From assembly GCF_000266865.1 (NCBI RefSeq), contig NZ_AJPR01000003.1:62001-126000 (forward strand): DNA of 64,000 nucleotides, written 5' to 3'. Positions 44,305 through 55,814 of the stretch are shown in pieces. Positions within the stretch are counted from its first letter, which is position 1, and every line of letters starts with the position of its first letter. Under the pieces are notes generated by a model that was given only the letters and a program-made list of their open reading frames with translations, had not been told where the DNA came from and ran no database searches. The position numbers and the translations under genes are program-made. This stretch comes from Mycoplasmopsis agalactiae 14628. Its GTDB lineage: Bacteria; Bacillota_I; Bacilli_A; Mycoplasmatales; Metamycoplasmataceae.

Positions 44305-45441
44305 ATGAAAAAATCTAAATTTATGTTGCTTGCTGCTATTGCTTTCATACCACCTATACCTCTTATAATTGCTGCAAGCAATCATAATAAAAATACTAAT
44401 AGCACTGATAATAACAATAATTTAGCACCCAAAATAGACAAATTGTATAAAAATCCTATTGTGAATGGAATGCTTAATCTTTATACTAACAATAATGATG
44501 ATTTACGTAAAAATTATGTCTCTTTTCAAGAAAACAGATCTAATGCACTTTTCAAAGAACTAGAGTATTCATTTACCTATTACCCAATTTTTATTTCAAA
44601 TAAAGCTTCTGATGGAAGTAGTCATTATTCAAGAATTATAAATAAAGCTAAAGATGCAATACAAAAGCATTTGTCGCAGGATTGATATTGAGTTTTAAAT
44701 AATCTTGATCATTTTTGATTTATTTTTTCTCCATATAATGATTTGTATAGAAAATTTGAAGGAGAAAAAAAACTTTTTGAAAAAGTTCATAATGAGCTTG
44801 GTTCATGAACAACTAATATCAAAAATAAAAAACCAGAAGCAATTTTTAAATATAAGTTTCCTGATGCTTCATCAATTATTAAAAAATGAGTAGATAAAAA
44901 TAAGGATAAGTACAAAAATATTGATCCTAAATCTTATGTGCAAAATTCAATTGGTCAAATTGAATCATGGTACTTAATTTTTGACACTAATAAAGCTATA
45001 AAAGTGTTGAAATATGTAGAAGACGGTAAGCCAAAATTGCAAATTTTGACTGACTTATTACTTTTCAAAGAATCAGCAAATCTTAAAGAGCAAATTTTGA
45101 CACTTGAGAATGAAATAAATAGTAAACGCGAAAAAGATTTATTAGATGATATTGAAGAAAAAATTGGTGAAGCAGAAGATGATGCTAATGATGATAATGA
45201 TGCAAATGCTGAAGCCAATGAAGAAGATGAATCTAGATCACTTCGTGCAACTGAATCGCATAGCATTGACATAAATAAGGTCTTAGCAGAATTTTTAAAA
45301 TTAAAAGGTGATAAAAAATTCTTCGAATTTCATGCTAAGCATCAATATAACTCACATTTTGTTGATGCCATAAATACTATAAATAAGGATAATTTGTCAA
45401 TCTATAGATTTACAATGAGGAATATTGATTATGAAAAGTAG
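44305..45441 (+). CDS. Aromatic-motif surface protein, signal peptide lacking the lipobox Cys
   Basis: A 378-residue exported protein, first of three related genes. The N-terminal hydrophobic segment ends IIAASN where the two neighbours have Cys, so it is probably not lipidated. The Trp/Phe-rich block DWYWVLNNLDHFWFIF near residue 127 matches NWLWFLYNLDRFVFVL and NWLFMLKNIDKFAVRPF in the next two genes. A very acidic stretch lies near residue 290-310. The family resembles what is annotated in mycoplasmas as aromatic cluster/motif surface protein. Its end overlaps the next gene. Confidence 0.75.
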
Positions 45442-46321
45442 AAAATTTGCATTAATATCTCCACTAGTAATTATGCCTGTTGCAGTATCTGCAGTTTCAT
45501 GTATAAAAACTTCTAATTTGTCTACTTCATCAAATCTTTTACAACATATTCCAAAAGAATATGACATCATCCCACAAGCGCTTAGCAACAAAGAAGTAGT
45601 TACTGAAAATATAATAAAAAGCCTTCTATCCCTAACTTTCAAAGATGACATTGTTAAAAAAAATGAATATGTCAAGTCTCAAGAAGATGAGAAAAGGTTA
45701 TTTAGTGAAATTAAAGAATTAAGCAAGAAAGTTCCTTATTTTGTTAGAAAAGGAAAAAATCAAAAGCCTGGCCATGATCATTTAGAAATGGTGAAAAACC
45801 ACAAAGAAGTATTAAATAATTTCTATTCTAAGAATTGATTGTTTATGCTTAAAAATATTGACAAATTTGCAGTTAGACCTTTTGAAGTTTGAACTTTAGA
45901 AAAAACTGGCAATGCTGAGCATTCTACAGAATTTCTAAATAAAAGCAAAGATCAAAACCCTGGCATAGATAGTTTTTCATTTATTAACAAAAATCTTGAT
46001 TCTTTAATTCAGGGTGGTGAGTCAGCTCATACTCCTGGTAAAAAAGTTATGTACATTAAAAAAGACAAACTTATTATTAGAGTTGTTATATCAAAAGATG
46101 CCCAATACCCTTTTAAAATAGACAAATTCATCCATTTTAGCTTATATTCTAGAGATAACAAAATATCTATGAATTTTATTTCAGACATAATCCACTCAGC
46201 AATATATCATAAAGACCCAAAGGGCTATGAAAGCTTTGAAGAAGATTTAGTGAAGAAAAATTATAATTATCCTTTCTTATCAACCTTGACATTAAAAGAA
46301 GGAGGAAATGATGAAAAATAA
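45431..46321 (+). CDS. Aromatic-motif surface lipoprotein
   Basis: A 296-residue lipoprotein with the lipobox AVSC (Cys24). The shared block NWLFMLKNIDKF is near residue 136. The start overlaps the preceding gene by 11 bp and the end overlaps the next by 14 bp, so the three are translated together. The ligand and function are unknown; the upstream ABC genes suggest a link to transport. Confidence 0.78.
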
Positions 46322-47189
46322 AAAATATTTTAGTTACATAATTCCTTCTTCTTTTCCACTAATTGCACTCTCATCTGTTTCATGCACTAATAAACAAAGT
46401 AATAGTGAAGCTTATTTAATAAAAAATGATAACCATAATAAAAGCTGAGATACTTTCTTAAGTTATGACTATGTCCAAGCCATTTTAAATAAAGCATATG
46501 GAAATAACAAAGAATTAAAAGATAAGTATGTTGAAGAACAAAGAAATATAAGTTTAGATTACTTGAAGGATATAAAGGCGTACTTAGGTTATAAAAACAA
46601 CATTGTAAGTAGCTATGGATCGGATGATTCATATGGCGGTGGTGATGCTTATCCTATTGAAGTGTTAGATTCAAAGCTTGATGAAGCATATAAGAAGAAT
46701 TGATTGTGATTCTTATACAACCTAGATAGATTTGTTTTTGTTCTATATGATGTATCTGACCAATTTAAAGCAGTGAATGAAAAAGCTAATATTGATGCTC
46801 AAAAAAGTAGTGTTGAACTTGGTGCGTTTCATATGCCAAAAACAAATGATGTTGCAAAATATGTAATTGGTAAAAAGAACCAAGAAACAAATGAAGAAAA
46901 CGTCTACTTACTATTAAAAGATGGCAATATCTTGCGTATTGATTTAACAAAAGATAAAAAAGATACAACTAAGCCTGCTAGTGTCTCGGTATATACATAT
47001 ACATACTTTTATCCTGGGGTATTAAACAATGACACTGAGATTAAGAATTTCGATCTTAATAAGTATGTAAAGGCTGAATTAATTCATTACAATGATAACC
47101 ATTCGCCTTTTAAAACACTTTTTAATGAAGAATACGGGGGAGACCCACTAAGAGCTACATTAATTGATGTAGATTTAAAGAAAAAATAA
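46308..47189 (+). CDS. Aromatic-motif surface lipoprotein
   Basis: A 293-residue lipoprotein, last of the trio. The signal peptide ends LSSVSC. The block NWLWFLYNLDRFVFVLYD near residue 130 matches the two upstream proteins. A GGAGG site precedes a double ATG; the first is used here. A Gly/Tyr/Ser-rich stretch occurs near residue 105. The partner and function are unknown. Confidence 0.78.
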
Positions 47190-47220
47190 AATTAAGGCTG
47201 CCCTTAATTTTTTTATTTGC

Positions 47221-48792
47221 CTATAAAATAGACTTTATCGTTTCTTTAAACATGTTTAATTTTTGCTGTGCTAAGTCAATTGTTTTATCAAAAGCAAAAA
47301 CATAAAACTTGATTTTGGGCTCAGTTCCTGAAGGCCTTAGTGCTAATCAAGAATTATCATTTTTAAACTTAATTTGAATCATATTTGACTGCATAAAGTC
47401 TGATTTTAAATTAAAGTCTTCAATTACTTTATTTTCGAAATTTAAATTCTTAAATTTTCCCTGTAATTGAGTTAAATCAACGCTCTTGTCAACTTCAATT
47501 TCAATGTTTTCACTTGCAACATAGCCCACTTTTTCATAAACTTCATTAAGTAAGTTGATTAAAGTTTTATTTTGTTTTTTGTAGTAAGAAGCCATTTTAG
47601 TTAGTATTGCTATTGATTGTAATGCGTCTTTATCTCTTGAGAGATCTTCATCAATTAATGACCCATAGCTTTCTTCAAAAGCAAACATAAATTTTTTTCC
47701 CACATTAGAAAGCTCATTGATTATTTTGCCTATCCATTTAAATCCAGTTGGCACAACTACTGATTTAATTCCTTCAGCAGAAGCTAATATTTCAGGAATG
47801 TTAGTTGAAACAAAAGAATAGACAATATAATTATTATTTGGCTGTTTTATAGTGCTTTTGGATAAATCAAGCAAGAATTTAAAGATAATTATGGCAGTTT
47901 CATTGCCGTTTAAAATTCTATATTCATTATCATGCCTAACTGCTAGCCCAACTCTATCACTATCAGGATCACTCATTAGTAAAATGTCTGCATCTTTTTG
48001 CTTGCCTAACTTTATTAATAATTCATATGCTGAGTGTTTTTCAGGATTAGGATATTGAACATATTTAAAATTTGCATCAACTTTCATATGTTCTTTCACA
48101 TAAAAAACACTTTGTTCTATGTCAGAATATGAATCAGAAAATATTTTTTTAAATAATTTTGGGACAAATTTTGAACCTGTTCCATGTAATGGCGAGTAAA
48201 CTATTTTGATATTTTCAGGATTTAAATTTATTGACTTGTCAAGATTGTTTGCTATTTTAGCAACCGAATTTAAGTATTTATCCTTAACTTTTGCTGAAAT
48301 GAACTCTAAATTATTGAAATCAGCCTTTTTAACGCCTTTGGCTGTTTTATAGGGCTCTAAGTATTTTTCATAATCATCAAAATAACTTGAAACTTCTTGA
48401 ATTTCTTCAGGAAGCATTTGAAAAGCTGATTCATTATAAAGCTTGATTCCGTTGTACTCTTTTGGATTGTGGCTAGCTGTTATATTAATGCCTCCATGTG
48501 CTTTATAATGCATAATTGAATAGCTAACAAAAGGTGTAGGACAAATTTCTTTAGAAAAATAAACCTTAATTCCGTATGAATCTAATATTTGTGCACTGCA
48601 AAGCGCGAAACTATATGACTTTCTTCTGTTATCTCTACCAATAACTATTCTAACTTCTTGATTAGCATACTTATTTAGTAAATATTTAGCATATCCATGC
48701 ATTATTCTTTTAACATGAGCTATATTTAAATTTTCAATACCTAGGCCTATTTTTCCGCGGATGCCAGCAGTTCCAAACTCTAATTTATTCAT
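47221..48792 (-). CDS. Phosphohexomutase (phosphoglucomutase/phosphomannomutase)
   Basis: A 523-residue alpha-D-phosphohexomutase interconverting hexose 1- and 6-phosphates, feeding GalU-type sugar nucleotide synthesis. The phosphoserine loop is NITASHNPKEYNG, the metal loop MSDPDSDRVG, the sugar loop FEESYGS, and the phosphate-binding loop RPSGTEPK close to the C-terminus. TATAAT at 48799-48804 sits seven bases before the ATG, so the transcript is probably leaderless. The stop codon overlaps a near-copy of the decamer, and two exact antisense copies lie within the gene. Confidence 0.93.
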
Positions 48793-48836
48793 GTTTATAT
48801 TATACAAATTTAATAATGTGGTATTATAAATTTACT

Positions 48837-49796
48837 ATGGAGGGTATATATAGTAGCAAAGAATTAAAATCTGTTGCAACAACAACGGATTGACTTATTG
48901 AAAAACCTGTTGAAAAAAAGGAAAGTAAATTTATTTCAAACATTAAGGCTCTGTTTGAAAAACCGTTTCGTTTTACGGTAATGGAGCTTGCAATCTCTGG
49001 CTTAGTTATTAGCTTATTTTTGGTAACATCATCAATTTTATATTTTGTAGGCTTAAGTAAACTTATTAAAGCTGAAATATTATTCTGTATATTGTATGGA
49101 ATTATACTTGGTCCAATCAAAGGAGCTTTTTTAGGTGTAATAGCCGATGTATTATCACTGTTATTGACCGGAAGGATTGGTTTATGGTATTGGACATACC
49201 AATTAGTTCCTGCAATAATAGCTTTTTTAAGTGCTATTTATTTTGCAATGTTTAAATCATCAGTAATAGCACGTTTGATTATTCCGTTTGTAGTTATTAT
49301 CTCTGCAATGGCAACAATGATTTATATTTATACTCAAAACATTGTTAAGCTTGATGACGGAAGTACTGGAATTAGTTTTGCTAATTATGAAAAGAAAATA
49401 AAAGATAAAGCAATTGAGTATCCTTATTTGTTAACTTTAATTGGTATTGTTGTTTATTTATCTCTTTCACTAGTTACTGTTGTTACATTAGTTTCGTTCT
49501 ATTTCAAGAGCAAAAATCCTAAGTTTTTAGATTACCTTTTAATATTTAGCATTGTTACATTTATTCAAGTAATTTATCGTTGAATATTTGGGCCAATTCT
49601 TTATATACAATATAGAAATTACATTGATAACAAAAATTGAGGATATGCCGATAAATACGTAACATTCGCAATTCCAATTATTGTAAAATCAATGGTAAAT
49701 ATTCCAATTTATACATTTGTATTATCTGCAATTTATCCTGTAGTTAACTTACTTTGCGATAAATATGTAGGAGAAAGAAAACAAGTTTCATATTAG
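48837..49796 (+). CDS. ECF transporter S component (FolT-like)
   Basis: A 319-residue membrane protein with six hydrophobic segments. ILYGIILGPIKGAFLGVIADVL is the hallmark of ECF substrate-binding components, with GLWYWTYQLVPAIIAF following. Such proteins bind a vitamin and dock to a shared EcfT/EcfA module, which is not encoded here. Folate is the likely ligand from general resemblance but is unproven. A -10-like box lies about ten bases before the ATG, and there is no ribosome site. Confidence 0.8.
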
Positions 49797-49815
49797 TTTT
49801 TTGAAAGAGTTAGAA

Positions 49816-50235
49816 ATGAAATCAAGAAGAGAATACCGCCTTGGCATAATTAATGTTTTATATAAGTATGAACTTCTAGACTCAAAGCTTTCTGCTGGCC
49901 AAATATTCTCTGATGAAAGCGATATTGATAATGAGCAGTTTAAGCAGTTAGAATTAATTAGCTTGAACTATGACTACTATCAAAAAACTATTTTAAAATT
50001 CTTAAGCCAAAGCACAACATGATCTAAACTTCCGCCATTAATTAGAGCAATTTTACTTAATGCAACTCATGAACTTATGTCAATTAGCCCTAAAATTGTT
50101 ATAAACGAGGCTGTTGAAATAACAAAATCCTTTTATGAGCAAGAAGCAAACTTTTATAAACTAGTTAATGCACTTTTACAAAACATATACAAATATTTTG
50201 TAATTAATGAAGCAATTGAAAACAAAGAAAAATAA
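49816..50235 (+). CDS. nusB: Transcription antitermination protein NusB
   Basis: A 139-residue all-helical RNA-binding protein acting with NusA/NusE on rRNA transcription. SRREYRLGIINVLYKYEL, LPPLIRAILLNATHEL and INEAVEITKSFYEQEANFYKLVNALL are diagnostic. The ATG at 49816 is the best start; an in-frame TTG at 49801 is possible. It ends at a strong terminator. Confidence 0.93.
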
Positions 50236-50238
50236 AAA

Positions 50239-50275
50239 ATAAAAAGCTATGTCTTTAGTCTTAGCTTTTTATTTT
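50239..50275 (+). terminator. nusB terminator
   Basis: TAAAAAGCTA ... TAGCTTTTTA followed by TTTT. A decamer copy (50293-50302) follows. Confidence 0.87.
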
Positions 50276-50334
50276 ACAAATTACTTTTTCCCCTATAAAA
50301 CAGACTTAAACGAAATTTCTTGCCTGCTAATTAA

Positions 50335-50937
50335 TTAGTATTTTTCAACTAATTCTTTCATTTGATCTTCTAATTCAGCTAATATTTCGCTAAAACTCAT
50401 CTTGTTTTTAGGAGCAACCTTTGTGCCATCGATCAATAGTGAATTAATTTTTTTAGCCCCTAGAAACTTAAATGTTCCTTTTAAGTTTCTAACATGATCA
50501 CCAAATAAATATCATCCTTTTGGCGCTCCTTGAGTAGCAACAATTATAACTTTAAGTTTATCAATTAGCCCTCTTGAAGCTCCTTTTGTTACATACTTAT
50601 ATGTAAATGATTTATCTGCAACACAAATTGAATCAATAAAGTTTTTAAGTGCTCCTGAGTAATTAAAGTTAATCATTGGAGTAGAAAGAATTAAAATATC
50701 AGTTTCTTTAAGCTTGTCAATTCAGTAATCAGATTCAGTTTCAGTTCAAAATGTTGGTTTAGATGGAACAGTAAGAGAGTTTGTTGCAAAAGGTGTGTTG
50801 TTTAAATCAACTAATGTAAACTCGCTATTAGGATATTTTTTTCTTAATAATTCAGCAACCTTAACATTAGCAGCTGATGATAATGATGGATTGTTTGGTG
50901 AAGCCATAATTGAAAGAATTTTTTTTGGTTTTGCCAT
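50335..50937 (-). CDS. FMN-dependent NADH-azoreductase / flavodoxin-like reductase
   Basis: A 200-residue cytosolic flavoprotein of the AcpD/AzoR family. The FMN phosphate loop is SPNNPSLSSAANVKVAELL, TPMINFNYSGALKNFIDSI forms the isoalloxazine contact region, and ATQGAPKGWYLFGDH lies near the C-terminal third. The start follows GGAGGTT. Probable role: NAD(P)H-dependent quinone or azo reduction. Confidence 0.9.
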
Positions 50938-51203
50938 GTATCAACCTCCAAGTTTTATATATGTCTTATTATATAAGGTTTTCTACATAGATATAACATT
51001 CATTTCACAATTGCATTACATTAAGTAAAATACAATGTAAATTTAGCCTAATTACATTGTTTTATAGCCATAGACGTTAAATTGGGTATGTAAATATTTA
51101 CACTCTATTACTATTTCCATAATGGCTATATAAAAATTATGATGCTTAATTTTGTGTATAATTAATATATTTAACAATAAAAATAAATAGCAGGAGCATT
51201 ATT
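50938..51203. other. Divergent intergenic region, azoreductase / ptsH
   Basis: Holds the decamer at 51058-51067 with an extended match to 44260. It also holds a good ptsH -10 box, TATAAT at 51157-51162, preceded by TGTG (extended -10). No gene is visible. Confidence 0.5.
51058..51090 (+). repeat. Dispersed repeat, extended copy of the TGTTTTATAG motif
   Basis: TGTTTTATAG, three variable bases, then TAGACGTTAAATTG. It matches 44260-44292 apart from a one-base gap and a few substitutions. It lies between the azoreductase and ptsH genes. Confidence 0.7.
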
Positions 51204-51476
51204 ATGAAGGAATTAACAGCTACAGTAATTGACCCTATTGGCCTACACGCTAGACCAGCTAGCTATATAACTGCTGAAGCTTCAAAATATAAGTGTGATA
51301 TCCTTATTACCAATAATAAAAGCAACAGAACAGCCAATTTAAAGTCACTTATGAATGTTTTAACACTTGGTGTTAAGCAAAATGACTCAATTACAATCAA
51401 ATTTAATGGAGATGACGAAGATGTTGCCTCTACTGGAATTCTTGAAGTTCTAAGAGACCACAAAATTATTAAATAG
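51204..51476 (+). CDS. ptsH: Phosphocarrier protein HPr
   Basis: A 90-residue carrier that passes phosphate from enzyme I to sugar-specific EIIA domains. The active-site His is in GLHARPA (residue 15), and the regulatory Ser lies in LKSLMNV near residue 47. CAGGAGC is the ribosome site. No other PTS gene is adjacent. Confidence 0.97.
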   Translation: MKELTATVIDPIGLHARPASYITAEASKYKCDILITNNKSNRTANLKSLMNVLTLGVKQNDSITIKFNGDDEDVASTGILEVLRDHKIIK

Positions 51477-51502
51477 TCAATCTTCATTGTAGAAAGATTG
51501 CA

Positions 51503-52438
51503 ATGAATTTTTACAAATATGCATTTAGAAAAATACTTTTTACCTTCATAGGTATTTTTCTTATAACATTGACATTTTATGTGCTTTTGTCTCAATTCAT
51601 TACCAATGATAAATTTAATAATGAGCCTTTGAGTAAGCAATTTTTACTTTTCATAGGTTCTATTTTTTCTAATTTTGGGCAAGTTTATAACTCTAGCAGC
51701 TTTAATAATGCTTTAGAGTACTTTGGTTACTATTTTAAATACAGTTTGCTTTTTGAATCTATTGCCTTTATTCTAAGTATAGTTTTTGGATATTTACTGG
51801 GCATATTACTAGCCTATAAAAACGGTAAGCTAACTGATGCAGTAATTAGTCTTCTGATTTTTATCTTTTCTTCCATTCCAGCTATTGTTTTAGCACCATT
51901 GATGATAATTTTGGCTGAATACACAGACTTGCCAGTAAATTTTGTCTCTGCTGATTCAATAAATGCTGGTTATATGCTTTTATCACTGCTTTTGCCTATT
52001 TCAATCATATTAATAATAACTGTGTCATTTTTTGCAATAGTAGTCAAAAACGCTATGCTTAATATTCTTAACAAAGACTATATAAAGGTGTTAAAAACCT
52101 TAGGTCTAAGTAACAAAAAAGTCTTTTTTATAGGCATATTCAAAAATTTAATCATTGAAACAATTAATAGAATTCTTACTGTTTTAATTTTTATTATTAG
52201 CATAGGCATAATTATGGAAAGAATTTTCCAAATACCAGGACAAAGTTTAATTTTAACTTCTACCTTTGCTAATGGTGAAATTAATGTTTTGATGTGCTTG
52301 GTATTTTATAAAGCATTTGTAATCTTTACCTTTTCTGCTATTAATGAAATAATTTATGATGTTTTAAAAGTAGAAAATAACTTTAATTTTAGAATAAGGT
52401 TTAGTAGACCAATAAAAGTAGCAAAAGGAGACATTTAG
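51503..52438 (+). CDS. oppB: Oligopeptide-type ABC transporter permease OppB
   Basis: A 311-residue permease of the peptide/nickel family. About six hydrophobic segments are seen. The conserved binding-protein-dependent transport loop appears as NKDYIKVLKTLGLSNKKVFF near residue 190, and RIFQIPGQSLILTS near residue 240 is typical of OppB. It is followed directly by oppC and a large lipoprotein. ATPase subunits are not encoded nearby. Confidence 0.88.
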   Translation: MNFYKYAFRKILFTFIGIFLITLTFYVLLSQFITNDKFNNEPLSKQFLLFIGSIFSNFGQVYNSSSFNNALEYFGYYFKYSLLFESIAFILSIVFGYLLGILLAYKNGKLTDAVISLLIFIFSSIPAIVLAPLMIILAEYTDLPVNFVSADSINAGYMLLSLLLPISIILIITVSFFAIVVKNAMLNILNKDYIKVLKTLGLSNKKVFFIGIFKNLIIETINRILTVLIFIISIGIIMERIFQIPGQSLILTSTFANGEINVLMCLVFYKAFVIFTFSAINEIIYDVLKVENNFNFRIRFSRPIKVAKGDI

Positions 52439-53557
52439 ATGGATAGCTTTAATAACTTGCTTTCTGCTAATGAATCTAAAAAGTCCTTTTCATTGGCTAA
52501 AAATAAAAAACAAGTTGCAAAAGTAAGTAATTACAGAAGCAATTTTCAGTTGTTTTGAAATAGATTCTTTTCTAAAAAAATCAACTATTTTTGACTATCC
52601 TTGTTTTTATCCTTTGTTTTACTATTAATATGCATATCATCAATTGCTTTTGTGCTTAATTACTCACCCTATAAACCAGTTTTAGACAGTGAATTAGCAA
52701 TTAATTTGCCAAATTATTACAGCCCAGTTACTAGCAGAAAATTTTTGACTGATAGCCCTGTTTTACAGATAATTAGGGAAAATAATGATTTACATCGCAC
52801 AATAATCAAAAACACTCTAAATGTAAATGATTATATCATCCTTGAATATGATCCATATGCATTAATAAAATCTTTATCCGGCAAAAATTATTACTTCCTT
52901 TTTGGCACCAATGCCTTTAGAATAGACAGATTCAGCTTTTTTGTTTACTCATTTTTAGCAACAATTTCACTATCCGTTTTAGCTATTATTTTTCAATGCT
53001 TAATCGGAACATTTTTAGGATCAATCATCGGCTTTTATTCTAATAAAACCACAAGCAAAATAAGCTACTATGTTTTTAGTTCAATAAATATTTTTCCATT
53101 CTTGATAATAAATATTTTATTTTTTAAAGTTGTAGGTTACAGCTATGCTAATGCGCTAGCCATTTTAAGTGTATTTGGATCAATTAGCTTTTTCTACATT
53201 GCATACGCAAACACATTAGACTTAAAAAATAAAGAATTTATATTTGCATACCGTTCATTCGGCGCTTCTCCAATGTGAATATTAATGCACATAATTTTTG
53301 TTGAGAACATTTGGCTTAATTTAACTCTTTTTTCAGATAACTTATCACTAAATATGCTTGTTTTAGCAGCTCTATCATTTTTTAATATTAAAAATGTTGA
53401 AGAGTCATTAAATATTGGCAACGTATTTAAGGATTTAATTGCCGACTTATCAAACATCGGTTACACTTTGTTTGTGATTATAATCACTAGTCTTTTTATA
53501 ATTATTAACAAAATTTTTGGCATTGTAATGTATAGAAATTCAAGAGTAAGGGAGTAA
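52439..53557 (+). CDS. oppC: Oligopeptide-type ABC transporter permease OppC
   Basis: A 372-residue permease partner. A hydrophilic N-terminal tail (about 55 residues) precedes TM1, and a large extracellular segment containing YYFLFGTNAFRIDRFS matches the OppC landmark LFGTD-x-x-GRD in altered form. The cytosolic coupling loop reads KEFIFAYRSFGASPMWI. The ATG lies at the end of oppB with no gap. Confidence 0.85.
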
Positions 53558-53560
53558 CAT

Positions 53561-55783
53561 ATGAGTAAAAAAATATTGTCGCTTTTACCAATTTTTACCC
53601 TTCCTGCAATAGCTGTTAGTTGTAACATAAGAAATGATAGAAGTAGATTTGAATATATAAAGTCAATAAATGAACCTAATTACATCAAAAGCGTTATAAC
53701 TAACAGTAATAAACCAGTAGAAACTGATCACGAATCATTGCTTAGCGCTCCTTTAATTAGATGAAAAACTTCAGGAAAAGCAAAATTTGACAATCTTAAC
53801 AAAAAGTTTTTCAGTGTAACTAACAAATATTTGGAGTTTGAATTAGCTCAAAAAATAAACATAACACTTTTTGATGGCAAAGTTATTGAATATTCTAAAG
53901 ATTCAGTTAAGCCATATTCAAAGCTTAGCGATACAGGCATTGTTAATGTAACAACTGATGAAGAAGGAAATATTAACAATCCATTGTTTATTAAGCATCT
54001 AAAAAATGCTAAAAAAGTAGATTTTATTCTTAAAGATGGCATACATTTTGTTGACAAAAACGGCAATAAAACAGGCACATTAGTCAAAAATGAACATTTT
54101 TGAAACTCTTATAATTACAAAAACAATTTTGGCGAGTTGCAAAATATTACAAATGAATATGAAATTGAACAACTTAAATCTGAATCGCCACTTACATTTG
54201 TAAATTCTAATAGTAACAAAAGCAAGATGGATCATTTTGTGACAAAAGTATTGGCTAACAATATGATTTTTATGCCATTATTTTCAACTAAAGCAACCGA
54301 TAATAATGCCTTATTTGCTAGCCCTTATATACTAAATAGCTTTGGAATAGATAAAGCTGTTTATATAAAAAATAATTTTTATGCTAAGCAATCATTTGTA
54401 AATGATGATAAAACTTTAAAAAAAGTTATACTAAAGTTCAATCCTGTTCCAATTGATGAACCAACTTTTAGATTACAAACTTATAATGCCTATAGGCAAA
54501 ACCTTATTTCAGAAGCTAGTTATAATTTATTTAATGATGCTCAAAAAGAGGATATTGAAAATAATCCTAAAATTTATGGGCTTTCATTTGCCTTTACTAA
54601 AAAAAGCAATGAAAATGTCAACAAATACTTCTATAATCAAAACTTAAATAAAGATTTTGAGGCAAATGATGCTTTTGCTAAACTTGTCTTTAATACCTAT
54701 AAAAAAGACTTAAACAGAAATAGTTTTATAAATCTTTACTCTCCTAGATCACTGACATTTTTGAATATCATTAATAATTTAATGAATCAATATACAGCAA
54801 CTATGTTGCTTGGAAATAGTGCATATTGAAACTCATTTATGCCTCAGTCGCTATATTTTGACACTGAAGCTAACAGTGGTGATTACTTGTTTAATTTAAT
54901 TAATGACATAAATAGAATAAGATTCAACTACCATAATGGCAGTGAATTCAAAACAAAAACAATTGAGTTTTCTGACTTTTTAAACAATAATTTAGATCTC
55001 AAAAACGATTCATATGATGGAAACAAAATATTAGATGTTAATAAACAACTTAAAACTAACAATTGAAACTTGTTTAAAGATTTGATGAAAAAACTGCTAG
55101 ATAAATTCTATGATGAAAATAATGCATTGAAAAGTCAGAAAATTGAATGAGTTATACCTGTTTTTAATCAAAAATCGCTGAGAATAGACAACTATTATCA
55201 AAAGTTGATTTTGTTTATAAAAGCATTAGATGACAGACTAAATCCATCATATGAATATGTTGGCTTAGAAGAATCAAACTACATTTATTCATATAATTCA
55301 TATTCATTAGTAAATAATTCTTATGCAGAAAATTTACTTGCTTTACTAGAGCTAGAAAATGCATCAATTTTGACTAATATTGCTGTTTTACAGCACTATT
55401 ATGATAAAAGGACAGATAAACCTCCTTTTTATGATGAAATATTAAAAATTAAAAAAATTTTAAATGAATTGATAAGTGAAGATTGAATAAATAGCATATT
55501 AAGCAGTAATAAAGCACTTAATCTAAAATCACTATTAAATACTTACTCTAAAGACATAAAGACATTTAAATCAGAATTTATTAACAAAATAAATTCCCAA
55601 TTTAATAAAACTGAACAGTTTGCTCTGCTTAGATCAGTTGATGATCTTTTAATTGTAAGACAAAATGAAACAAATTATCTTTTTATAAATGACTATGAAA
55701 AGATAATTGTTCAATACTTTTACACAAAACCACTCAATGATGCTGGTTTTACATATTATCAAGACATTATTGTCTTTAACTAA
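53561..55783 (+). CDS. Large lipoprotein in OppA position, putative substrate-binding protein
   Basis: A 740-residue lipoprotein with the lipobox AVSC (Cys21), translated right after oppC (3-bp gap). Its position and size match mycoplasma OppA, the peptide-binding subunit. I see no clear solute-binding signature, so the assignment rests on context. NNLMNQYTATMLLGNSAYWNS is one aromatic region. It is rich in Asn, Lys and Tyr throughout. Confidence 0.75.
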
Positions 55784-55814
55784 AATGGCTTATTTATAGC
55801 ACGAAAGGAAAAAA

